A stretch of DNA of 6,012 bases from positions 1 through 6,012 of the forward strand of contig CALQPL010000078.1 of assembly GCA_943332445.1 (NCBI GenBank), written 5' to 3'. The notes below the pieces were generated by a model. It saw only the letters and a list, made by a program, of their open reading frames with translations, did no database searches and had not been told where the DNA came from. A program made the translations under genes and the position numbers. Within the stretch, counting starts at the first letter, position 1. Each line of letters begins with the position of its first letter. This DNA is from Bifidobacterium breve. GTDB taxonomy: Bacteria; Actinomycetota; Actinomycetes; UBA12327. Below, piece by piece: positions 1 through 5,910 of the stretch.

Positions 1-2274
1 ATCTTAGAACCGGACTACCTGCAGGTGGTGGCTGATCACATTGAGCTGTGGCCCCAAGCCGAAATGTTTGCCACCAACCGCATCATGTTTTTTGAAAACA
101 CTGGCCTGATCAATGAAACCCACCCGCTGAAACGGCAGTTCGCTGGTGGCAATCGCCTCGCCGATCTTTCGATTACGCCGGAATTTTTCCATGGCAGCGC
201 CCCAGCTTCATTCGTCAAGCGCGCGCGCTTAATAGACAACGGCCTGCGGTTTAACGAAGCCATCCGGCCCAACTTCGAAGACGGTGAATTCTGTTGCCGG
301 TACATGCTGGCCAGTCAGCCGCTAGTCGGATTCTTGTCAAACGCGCGCTATATCTATCGCAAGCGCGCTGATCAATCATCAACCTTGAATAACAGCACGA
401 TGGACCCACGACGCTACCTCGTCGTTCCTCGTATCGGTTACCTGGCGATTTTGAAAGATGCTGCCGAAGCCAACAATGGTGTTGCGCCGGCTTGGCTACA
501 AAACATGATCTTGTATGAACTCTCGCATTACTTCAAAGCTGAGGATTCAGCGGGAAATGCCACTGCCGCCAGAGGCGAAATAGCCAATGAATTCCATGCC
601 ACGATGGCGGAATTGGTTCCCTATTTAGAGAAGACGCAAATTTCCGACTTCACCATTAGTTTGTTTCGCGGAATTTGGCGCCAATGCCTTCTGCATGCGT
701 GGTCGGACGAGCCATGGCACATGGAATACGCGGTTTTCCGACACTTTGACAAGCAGATGAAGCTGGCCCTGATCACTTATCGCTACACCGGTGAGCGTCC
801 TAGTGAGCGCATCATCTCGGGTACCGATGTGGTCGAGCCAGTCTTTACGAAGGACCGCGATGTCGTGTACTTCGACCGTACGGTGATGAAGGAACGCATC
901 CTCTGGGTGCCAGCAGGGCGCATGGTGCGACTGCAACTCAATGGTCAACCGTGGGAACTGCGCACCGAGGAAACCAATGAGCGATCCGTCCGCTTGCGCC
1001 CCATCCAAATGCGCACTGGGCCCACCCGGATTGGTATTCCGTACACCGCGCCAGGTGATGAGATCTTCAACCAACCCTTGCGAGAAGTCGTCACCTCGCT
1101 GTTTTACAACATCTACGTTCGCACTCCGTGGGCGCGAAAGAAGTTCCGTGGCTCGTGGGTGTTCATGGATCGCGTGCGTAATGCCGATGACAGCGGCGAA
1201 ATCTTGTTCAAGTACGCGCGCGCACAACGCAAAGACATCAACGCCTGGTTTGTCGTCGAAAAGGGAACCCCTACTTGGAAGCGCCTGCGCAAAGAAGGCT
1301 TCGGCTCACGCCTCGTGGCCTACGGATCGCTGAAGTGGATGGCGTTGATGTTCCGCACCACGTTGCTGGCCTCCTCACACGCGGGTCCGCCGCAAGCCAA
1401 CCCACCCAAGTTCATCGAACACTTCGTCCCACGCTGGAAATTCGCCTTCTTGCAACACGGCGTCATCAAGGACGACCTTTCGGCGTGGCTCAATCCCAAA
1501 GAGATGTTCCTCTTTGTCGTCAGCACGCCGGATGAATACGACTCCATCGCTGCTAGCGGCACCTCGTATCGATTCAGCGACAAGGAAGTCGCGCTGACGG
1601 GGTTGCCGCGCTTTGATGACCTCTTGCGAGCCAAGAACACAATCAAGAAGCAAGATCTCCTCTTGCTGTGTCCGACCTGGCGCCACTGGTTAGTCAAGGA
1701 CGACATTGCGGGGACGCAAGAACGCCTCGCAGTCGACACGTTCAAGGATTCAGAGTTCTTTATCAACTGGATGGGACTGCTGGAATCAACGGAACTGCGT
1801 GATGCTGCAACGGCAGCCGGATTGCAGATCGCGATCTTGGCCCACCCGAACTTGGAACAAGCCTTTGAGGGAATCGCGGTTCCGTCGTGGGTGCAGTTAA
1901 TGACCTATGAAGACACGGATGTTCGTTCGATCTTCGCCCGAGCCAAAATCGGTATCACCGACTATTCGTCGGTCGCCTTTAACTTGGCGTACCTCAACAC
2001 CCCCAGCGTTTACTTCCAATTTGACGCCGACAAGGTGCTCAACGGTGGCCACGTGGGTCGCGCTGGTTACTACAAATACCCAGACAATGGATTCGGGCCG
2101 GTGGTTGAGACCGTCAATGACGTGGTGCAGTCAGTCCACGAATTACTTGATGACACCAGCAGCCAATCCCAGCTCTACGCCAAGCGCATTGATTCCACGT
2201 TCCCCAGCCGAGATGGCAAAGCCAGCGAGCGCGTCATCGCCGCTATTGAAGAACGCCTTAAACCCATTAACTAG
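1..2274 (+). CDS. GT2 glycosyltransferase fused to CDP-glycerol glycerophosphotransferase (TagB/TagF-like), 5' truncated
   Basis: Probably builds or extends a phosphodiester-linked surface glycopolymer (teichoic-acid-like) at the inner face of the membrane. It would move a polyol-phosphate unit from a CDP-activated donor to a growing chain and add a sugar with the GT2 part. The frame is open to the window edge, so the GTG at 25 is not the true start; 757 codons are visible, numbered from base 1. Residues 1-120 are the end of a GT-A fold, opening LEPDYLQ and containing FEDGEF (92-97), the usual acidic motif near the catalytic base. Residues about 240-345 are a linker I do not recognise. Residues about 355-745 are the Glyphos_transf domain: QHG (485-487), GLPRFDD (534-540), CPTWR (557-561), AHPN (614-617), TDYSS (653-657). 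The two His motifs and TDYSS are family hallmarks. The nucleotide-sugar-binding half of GT2 is off-window. The polymer (glycerol or ribitol phosphate) cannot be told from sequence. The stop interlocks with the opposing mazF stop. Confidence 0.9.
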   Translation: MLEPDYLQVVADHIELWPQAEMFATNRIMFFENTGLINETHPLKRQFAGGNRLADLSITPEFFHGSAPASFVKRARLIDNGLRFNEAIRPNFEDGEFCCRYMLASQPLVGFLSNARYIYRKRADQSSTLNNSTMDPRRYLVVPRIGYLAILKDAAEANNGVAPAWLQNMILYELSHYFKAEDSAGNATAARGEIANEFHATMAELVPYLEKTQISDFTISLFRGIWRQCLLHAWSDEPWHMEYAVFRHFDKQMKLALITYRYTGERPSERIISGTDVVEPVFTKDRDVVYFDRTVMKERILWVPAGRMVRLQLNGQPWELRTEETNERSVRLRPIQMRTGPTRIGIPYTAPGDEIFNQPLREVVTSLFYNIYVRTPWARKKFRGSWVFMDRVRNADDSGEILFKYARAQRKDINAWFVVEKGTPTWKRLRKEGFGSRLVAYGSLKWMALMFRTTLLASSHAGPPQANPPKFIEHFVPRWKFAFLQHGVIKDDLSAWLNPKEMFLFVVSTPDEYDSIAASGTSYRFSDKEVALTGLPRFDDLLRAKNTIKKQDLLLLCPTWRHWLVKDDIAGTQERLAVDTFKDSEFFINWMGLLESTELRDAATAAGLQIAILAHPNLEQAFEGIAVPSWVQLMTYEDTDVRSIFARAKIGITDYSSVAFNLAYLNTPSVYFQFDADKVLNGGHVGRAGYYKYPDNGFGPVVETVNDVVQSVHELLDDTSSQSQLYAKRIDSTFPSRDGKASERVIAAIEERLKPIN

Positions 2275-2618
2275 AGATTCAAATGGATCCGCAGGGCCGT
2301 ATCTAGTTGTTGCATTGTTGCTGGCCCAAGTGTGCCCACAGCCACACCCAAGCGTTGTACGTCAACCGCACGCACCTGTTCAGCCTGCGCTTTGGAATCA
2401 ACATTGAGCATGGATTCACTCGCAAGGATCAACACTTGAAAATCGTGAACGGTCGCAACATTTGACGTTAGTGGCACGACCGTGACCACGCCTCTGCCAC
2501 TAGAGACAGCAGCGGTATTCGCACCGTCATTGCTCACCACGACAGCCGGGCGTCGCTTGGCTGCTTCCGAACCCCGAATGGGATCGAAATTCACGAGTCT
2601 GATTTCACCGCGCCTCAC
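2271..2618 (-). CDS. mazF: MazF/PemK-family mRNA interferase toxin
   Basis: Toxin of a type II toxin-antitoxin pair: a cytoplasmic endoribonuclease that cuts RNA at short sequence motifs when freed from its antitoxin. The 115-residue length is normal for the family. The N-terminus RRGEIRLVNFDPIRGSE (2-18) and RRPAVVVSND (22-31) are the typical MazF core, and PLTSNV (49-54) follows. R23 and T51 match by motif position the Arg/Thr pair (R25/T48) needed for cleavage in Bacillus subtilis MazF, so the toxin looks intact. From memory it resembles the mycobacterial MazF9 type; this was not aligned. The GTG start overlaps the mazE TGA as GTGA, and no Shine-Dalgarno is visible, so it is probably translated by coupling to mazE. 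The TAG stop shares the CTAG with the opposing glycosyltransferase gene. The RNA target cannot be predicted. Confidence 0.93.
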   Translation of the reverse strand: MRRGEIRLVNFDPIRGSEAAKRRPAVVVSNDGANTAAVSSGRGVVTVVPLTSNVATVHDFQVLILASESMLNVDSKAQAEQVRAVDVQRLGVAVGTLGPATMQQLDTALRIHLNL

Positions 2619-2836
2619 TGGCTCATGCCATCAGCTGCGAGGTGTTCCCAGTCTTGTGCGTCTGGCGACTGTGACCATTCGCCGAAAGCCTGCGTGTAGG
2701 CGTCAACGAGTTCGACCGATTTCAGCATGCGCACCGCAGCATGCAAAGCGGCAGAACGTGAAGGGTAGATCTGGGCTCGGACTTGATGGTCGAGGAACTC
2801 TAGGTCCTCATCAGGAAGGCTCACGCTGAGTTTCAT
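2615..2836 (-). CDS. mazE: MazE-type ribbon-helix-helix antitoxin
   Basis: Antitoxin partner of the MazF encoded directly downstream; it should bind and neutralise the toxin and repress its own promoter. The protein has 73 residues. The N-terminal strand KLSVSLPDEDLEFLD (2-16), then two helices including SRSAALHAAVRML (26-38), is a typical ribbon-helix-helix DNA-binding and dimerisation unit. The tail, with AYTQAFGEW (46-54) and DWEHLAADG (62-70), is the acidic, aromatic segment that in such antitoxins wraps the toxin. The same layout is found in mycobacterial MazE9-type antitoxins (recalled, not aligned). The ATG start has no good Shine-Dalgarno; a TAGCAT box ends six bases before it, so the message may be leaderless. 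The stop overlaps the mazF start by four bases, so the two genes form an operon with the antitoxin first. Confidence 0.92.
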   Translation of the reverse strand: MKLSVSLPDEDLEFLDHQVRAQIYPSRSAALHAAVRMLKSVELVDAYTQAFGEWSQSPDAQDWEHLAADGMSQ

Positions 2837-2842
2837 ACCACG

Positions 2843-2848
2843 ATGCTA
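2843..2848 (-). promoter_or_regulatory. Candidate -10 box of mazEF (leaderless)
   Basis: On the minus strand TAGCAT is followed by six bases (CGTGGT) and then the mazE ATG. TANNNT ending six bases before the start codon is the usual layout of leaderless actinobacterial promoters. I see no convincing -35 box. An alternative is TAATAC a few bases further upstream (2854-2859), which would give a very short leader. Confidence 0.4.
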
Positions 2849-2860
2849 CCCAAGTATTAC

Positions 2861-2882
2861 CCCCAATGCGAGCCTCGTGGGG
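2861..2882. promoter_or_regulatory. Interrupted inverted repeat, candidate MazE operator
   Basis: CCCCA (2861-2865) pairs with TGGGG (2878-2882), and CGAG (2869-2872) pairs with CTCG (2874-2877), with one central C and an unpaired ATG in the left arm. That is nine paired bases over 22. It covers the expected -35 region of mazEF, where an autoregulating MazE or MazEF complex would act. It could instead be a weak terminator hairpin for the oxidoreductase transcript, but no T tract follows. Placing it as an operator is inference. Confidence 0.35.
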
Positions 2883-2918
2883 ATCACGTGAGCTGTGGAA
2901 ACAGGCCTGAGTGGACGC

Positions 2919-3965
2919 TTAGCCTTCGAACTTTTCAAAGTGCGGAAGCACGTTTTCGGCCACGAGTTTCAGACCTTCCATCGGGTCGTCAAAGAGTCGA
3001 ATCGATAGCTCGGTCAAGCCCGCCTTTTCAAATACTTTAAAGCGCTCAATTTGTTCATCCACTGCACTCAGGTCGCCGGCTGACGAACACGCAGCAACCA
3101 GACGATTGACGATGTCTTCAGGGACATCCTCGATCACGCCCGAGCGCGTCCAAAATGCCTTCGCGAAGTTGGCCCACTTCTCAATAACCAGCGCACGCTC
3201 TTCTTCGGTCACGTAAGGAACCATGTCGTACTTGGGTGGCAAGAGTTCGGCGCGGAAAACCAACTCGCGACGTGCTTCATACATCGACTTCTCGAAGTCT
3301 TCCTTAATGTGCCAGGCCCAAAAGTTGCCGACGCGGAAATCCTCGAGGGGGATCTCGCGCTCAGCCAAACCCTTGCGCAGGGCCGCCATGTGGTGATCAA
3401 TTTTCTCCGGTGTGACATCACTCATTTGCGTTCCGTCAGCGACCCGGCCCGCCATCTCGAGCATTTTGTCTCCGGTGGAACACGTGAACACCTTGGCGGT
3501 TGGAGCGCTTTTCCACTTGTGATGGAACGGCCGAGCAACCTTGAAAACCTCACCGGGGTAGCCACGCGATGGTTCGCCCGAAACGACAGCTTTACTGATC
3601 TCTACGGCTTCGCGGACGCCGCGCACCATCCGCAGCTTGGTGGGGTTTTGCTCAATGCCAATGGCACTCATCAACGATCCGCCACCACCGATAGCGACAA
3701 CGGCTCGTCCGTTGCTGATCTCGTTAAGGGTCAACAGCGCATTGCCAATTTTGAGTGGCTGCATTTCGTAAGGACTGACCGCCAAGATTCCCAGGCGAAT
3801 GCGTGATGTCGCCATCGCGGCTGGTGCCAGGGCAACAAAGGCATCGGGGTTTTGGTGATAGTTCGAATGCCACAGCGTTCGGAAGCCGTAATTCTCCGCA
3901 GCAACCGCAATTTCAGCTACTTCAGCGGGCGAAAGGTCGGGCTCCAAGATGATGTCAATTTGCAT
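2919..3965 (-). CDS. Luciferase-like (LLM class) flavin/F420-dependent oxidoreductase
   Basis: Member of the bacterial luciferase-like superfamily: a cytoplasmic TIM-barrel enzyme that uses FMN or coenzyme F420 for hydride transfer or oxygenation. The substrate is unknown. The 348-residue length is usual. Residues 2-60 give the first barrel strands (QIDIILEPDL, then LWHSNYHQNP, then TSRIRLGILAVSPY). TLNEISNGRAVVAIGGGG (79-96) is the typical cofactor-site segment near 'LDxLSxGR..xGxG'. GDKMLEMAGRVADG (165-178) and AGLTELSIRLFDDP (315-328) are family-typical. The actinobacterial setting favours F420, but no residue seen here proves it. The ATG is chosen because MQIDII begins the first barrel strand and no better start lies nearby; GAGG sits only one base from it, too close for a normal Shine-Dalgarno. 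It lies downstream of tRNA-Ser and its terminator, with mazE 82 bases further on, so it is probably a separate unit. Confidence 0.9.
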   Translation of the reverse strand: MQIDIILEPDLSPAEVAEIAVAAENYGFRTLWHSNYHQNPDAFVALAPAAMATSRIRLGILAVSPYEMQPLKIGNALLTLNEISNGRAVVAIGGGGSLMSAIGIEQNPTKLRMVRGVREAVEISKAVVSGEPSRGYPGEVFKVARPFHHKWKSAPTAKVFTCSTGDKMLEMAGRVADGTQMSDVTPEKIDHHMAALRKGLAEREIPLEDFRVGNFWAWHIKEDFEKSMYEARRELVFRAELLPPKYDMVPYVTEEERALVIEKWANFAKAFWTRSGVIEDVPEDIVNRLVAACSSAGDLSAVDEQIERFKVFEKAGLTELSIRLFDDPMEGLKLVAENVLPHFEKFEG

Positions 3966-3975
3966 ACCTCATCGT

Positions 3976-3987
3976 CCCACATGTGGG
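3976..3987. promoter_or_regulatory. Perfect 12-base palindrome upstream of the oxidoreductase
   Basis: CCCACATGTGGG is a perfect palindrome whose near edge is 10 bases from the oxidoreductase ATG at 3965. The position fits a dimeric repressor site overlapping the promoter or transcription start. The regulator is not in the window and the role is inferred only from symmetry and place. Confidence 0.4.
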
Positions 3988-4048
3988 CAAAAAGTGAGAG
4001 CGCTCGCGCTCCGAGAGAGAGCTCCTCCCGAATCACAGAGCTCGCATG

Positions 4049-4086
4049 ATTTAAGGCCCGCACCCCTTCGGAGTGCGAGCCTTAAA
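4049..4086 (-). terminator. Hairpin terminator of tRNA-Ser
   Basis: The hairpin begins directly after the tRNA CCA. The core arms 4051-4066 and 4070-4085 form a 16-base-pair stem around a three-base loop (TTC on the + strand), extended by t4050-a4086. In the minus-strand RNA the two imperfect positions become G-U wobbles, while in plus-strand RNA they are C-A mismatches, so the structure favours termination of the tRNA transcript. The stem ends in AU pairs but only a short U-poor tail follows, as is common in actinobacteria. Confidence 0.75.
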
Positions 4087-4177
4087 TGGCGGAGGGCGTG
4101 GGATTCGAACCCACGGTTGAGGATCACTCAACAGCGGTTTTCAAGACCGCCGCACTAGGCCACTATGCGAGCCCTCC
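4087..4177 (-). tRNA. tRNA-Ser (anticodon UGA)
   Basis: A full class II cloverleaf on the minus strand. The acceptor stem GGAGGGC/GCCCTCC is perfect, with discriminator G and an encoded CCA (4087-4089). The D arm is GCAT/GTGC around AGTGGCCTA. The anticodon stem GCGGT/ACCGC holds loop CTTGAAA, so the anticodon is UGA (4141-4143), reading serine UCN codons, chiefly UCA. The long variable arm, GTTGAG paired with CTCAAC, is the serine-type feature. The T arm is GTGGG-TTCGAAT-CCCAC. A hairpin terminator follows at once, so it is transcribed alone; it stands back to back with the SOUL-family gene. Confidence 0.97.
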
Positions 4178-4182
4178 ACCGC

Positions 4183-4197
4183 AAACCGTACCGGTTT
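4183..4197. promoter_or_regulatory. Inverted repeat in the tRNA-Ser promoter region
   Basis: AAACCG and CGGTTT flank TAC, giving a 15-base inverted repeat that ends five bases upstream of the tRNA 5' end. On the minus strand it contains TACGGT (4185-4190), a possible -10 box, but its distance to the mature tRNA end is short and no good -35 box is seen. The function is unproven. Confidence 0.25.
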
Positions 4198-4230
4198 CGT
4201 GCCCAGCGCTTACCTGAGGTCTTCACCAAG

Positions 4231-4258
4231 TTGCGAATTCGCTACACCCGCCTAGGGT
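4231..4258 (+). promoter_or_regulatory. Leaderless promoter of the SOUL-family gene
   Basis: TTGCGA (4231-4236) and TAGGGT (4253-4258) lie 16 bases apart, near the sigma-70 consensus spacing. Six bases (GAAAAT) then separate the -10 box from the ATG at 4265. Transcription would start at or next to the A of the ATG, so no ribosome binding site is expected, and none is convincing. Confidence 0.65.
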
Positions 4259-4264
4259 GAAAAT

Positions 4265-4777
4265 ATGACCGAGCAACAGGTGTACGAACGCATTGATGTC
4301 AAACGTGGATTTGAAGTCCGCAAGTACGCACCCCACGTCGTGGCCGAAGTGACCATGGTCGGGCCCTTCGAACGAGCCGGCAATGCTGGGTTTGGCCCCT
4401 TGGTTTCCTACATCAGTGGTCGCAATCGCAGCGGTACCAAAGTTGCTATGACGGCCCCCGTAATTCAAGAACCGTTGGATGAGCCGATGACCTATCACGT
4501 GTCCTTCGTGATGCCGGCCAACTCGACGCTGGATGACCTACCTGCGCCCGGTGGTAACGGAGTGAGCCTGATTGAGGTGCCAGAAACCCTCGCCGCTGTA
4601 TCGATGTACTCGGGACGATGGACGGAAGACAACTACAACAAGCATGTGGCCCGACTTATCGCCAACATTGAGGAAGCCGGTTACACGGTTGTAGGAAAAC
4701 CACGCTTTGCGCGCTTTGATCCACCCTGGAAGCCATCGTTTATTCGACGCAACGAGGTTGTTGTTCCCATCGCTTAG
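4265..4777 (+). CDS. SOUL/HBP-family heme-binding protein
   Basis: Member of the SOUL family, named from animal proteins p22HBP and SOUL, which bind heme or other tetrapyrroles. The bacterial role is not settled, and heme handling or storage is only an inference. The protein has 170 residues and no signal peptide or membrane segment, so it should be cytosolic. Family motifs in order: FEVRKYAPHVVAEV (16-29), KVAMTAPV (59-66), FVMP (81-84), YSGRW (115-119), and the C-terminal FARFDPPWKPSFIRRNEV (148-165). The family usually has about 170-200 residues, so this is full length. Start choice is supported by the promoter ending six bases upstream. It runs divergently from tRNA-Ser and converges on the lipoprotein gene with an 18-base gap, so it is a single-gene unit. 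Confidence 0.93.
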   Translation: MTEQQVYERIDVKRGFEVRKYAPHVVAEVTMVGPFERAGNAGFGPLVSYISGRNRSGTKVAMTAPVIQEPLDEPMTYHVSFVMPANSTLDDLPAPGGNGVSLIEVPETLAAVSMYSGRWTEDNYNKHVARLIANIEEAGYTVVGKPRFARFDPPWKPSFIRRNEVVVPIA

Positions 4778-4784
4778 CGCGATG
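4768..4784. terminator. Weak hairpin between two convergent genes
   Basis: CATCGC (4768-4773) and GCGATG (4779-4784) can form a six-base-pair stem around a five-base loop that contains the SOUL-gene stop codon. It lies in the 18-base convergent junction. No T tract follows on either strand, so termination by it is uncertain. Confidence 0.25.
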
Positions 4785-4795
4785 TGGTCACTGAC

Positions 4796-5782
4796 TCATT
4801 CACAAACTGCCCCGTCGCCATCACGATCGCGATACCAGGAATATTCACCATCGCGCCCGCGGTAATACGGTCCAAAGCCGGCAGCTTTGGCCGCCGAACA
4901 GGTACCAAACCGCGGATCAAGGCCGGCACCACTGGATGTTCCCGATGAGGAACTCCCCGAACTGCCGGAATTAGCCGTGGGATCGCTGAAACCGCTCACC
5001 GACGTCGGGCCTCCACCGGTGATCACTTTTTGGCTAGGGCAGCGTTGCAATACTTGTGTCAACGCATCGCTTTCGGCGCTAGTGATGCTCAATCCGTACT
5101 TCGACTTCACACCAATTTGTCGAGCAGCGTATTGACACCAAAATCCGCGGTTATCCGGCAGCCACGTCGCGGCATCACCGTCGCCCTTTTGTCGATTTTG
5201 GCTCGAGTCGACTGCTAACAAATTCAACGGGTCGTTTGCTATGGCGATGCGTTTGTTAAATGTCCACCGGGCTGCTCCACTTTGCCAAGCATTCGACAAA
5301 GCCACGACGTGATCAATATCAACCTTGGATGCTCCGCGAACGAAGAGCACGGTCGTGCCGGTGTACGGATCAGCTAATCGCCCGGAGCTAACCACGCACC
5401 CACTACTTCCTGAGCGCACCACAATCGCCGTGAGGTCTCGTTGCAAAATGTCATTGCGCGTATCGCACCCATTGCGATCAACGTCGGCCCAGGCTTGGCC
5501 AAACTCGGCGCGCGTGTACCCCGTCTTCGGGCCACGACCAGCAACGCGCAACGTCCCCAAGACTGACAGTGCTGACGTGCTGCTCACCGGTGGTGCCGGA
5601 GCTGGTGCTGATGACTGTGGCGGCGCAACGACTTCTGGGGTGGGGATGGCCGGAGGAGTCGTGGGGAGTTGCTCGGCCGCGGTGGTGATCACCGGCTGTG
5701 GAGCGCTAACCGGAGTAGGTGCCCCACACCCGGCAAGGAGCACTCCCACACCCAGTGCAACGCCTATTTGTCCCCGATTCAC
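4796..5782 (-). CDS. Lipoprotein with HNH endonuclease (DUF1524) and Excalibur domains
   Basis: A predicted membrane-anchored nuclease on the outer face of the cell. Residues 1-18 are a lipoprotein signal peptide with lipobox LAGC; Cys19 would carry the lipid. Residues 20-70 are a Pro/Thr/Ser/Ala-rich linker. Residues about 75-250 are the DUF1524/HNH domain: DIDHVVAL (155-162) with the core DH, NDPLNL (183-188), and NRQKGDGDAATWLP (196-209). Cys 106, 129, 216 and 248 may form disulfides, as fits an exported protein. A Gly/Ser-rich spacer (about 262-287) leads to an Excalibur domain (about 288-328) ending in RDRDGDGAVCE, an EF-hand-like calcium loop. It starts at GTG; a weak GGGGG lies six bases upstream, and no in-frame ATG gives a better signal peptide. 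Such proteins are common in actinobacteria, possibly for use of extracellular DNA, but the substrate is not proven. It is transcribed alone. Confidence 0.9.
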   Translation of the reverse strand: MNRGQIGVALGVGVLLAGCGAPTPVSAPQPVITTAAEQLPTTPPAIPTPEVVAPPQSSAPAPAPPVSSTSALSVLGTLRVAGRGPKTGYTRAEFGQAWADVDRNGCDTRNDILQRDLTAIVVRSGSSGCVVSSGRLADPYTGTTVLFVRGASKVDIDHVVALSNAWQSGAARWTFNKRIAIANDPLNLLAVDSSQNRQKGDGDAATWLPDNRGFWCQYAARQIGVKSKYGLSITSAESDALTQVLQRCPSQKVITGGGPTSVSGFSDPTANSGSSGSSSSGTSSGAGLDPRFGTCSAAKAAGFGPYYRGRDGEYSWYRDRDGDGAVCE

Positions 5783-5858
5783 GGCTTGCCCCCGCTCATC
5801 ATCGTCATATTGGGCACAAAACGGACTAAGAATTGTCCATCTGGCTAGGAACCAATCA

Positions 5859-5903
5859 GCCCACCGGGGTTACATCCCCACGGGCATCAAGGGTATCTTT
5901 TTT
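5859..5903 (+). other. Hairpin followed by a T tract in the region between divergent genes
   Basis: GCCC (5859-5862) pairs with GGGC (5882-5885), and GGGG (5866-5869) pairs with CCCC (5876-5879), around loop TTACAT with a small internal loop. A run of six T (5898-5903) follows 12 bases later. It could be a leader or attenuator structure or part of a promoter for the gene that starts near 5911. The T tract is too distant for a classic terminator. The remainder of 5783-5910 shows nothing else I can identify. Confidence 0.25.
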
Positions 5904-5910
5904 ACCTTAT

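Noticed and set aside
625..1227. A 200-codon open frame on the minus strand inside the glycosyltransferase gene
   Set aside because: It is fully antisense to a strongly recognised coding region, has no family motifs, and looks like a by-product of the GC-rich codons of the true gene.
1907..2407. A 166-codon + strand open frame running from the glycosyltransferase gene into mazF
   Set aside because: It overlaps two well-supported genes in another frame, and its Thr/Ser/Pro/Arg-rich composition is typical of out-of-frame translation.
3309..3806. A 165-codon + strand open frame opposite the oxidoreductase
   Set aside because: Antisense to a clear luciferase-like gene, without a promoter or known motifs.
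3996..4043. GAG/CTC-rich stretch with GAGCGCTC and two copies of AGAGCTC
   Set aside because: Short, irregular copies in low-complexity sequence, not a regular repeat array and not clearly an operator.
4041..4171. GCTCGCAT present near 4040 on the + strand and in the 5' part of tRNA-Ser on the minus strand
   Set aside because: Considered as a trace of integration at the tRNA. It is only eight bases, in inverted orientation, involves the wrong end of the tRNA for a usual att site, and has no integrase nearby; chance is the simpler explanation.
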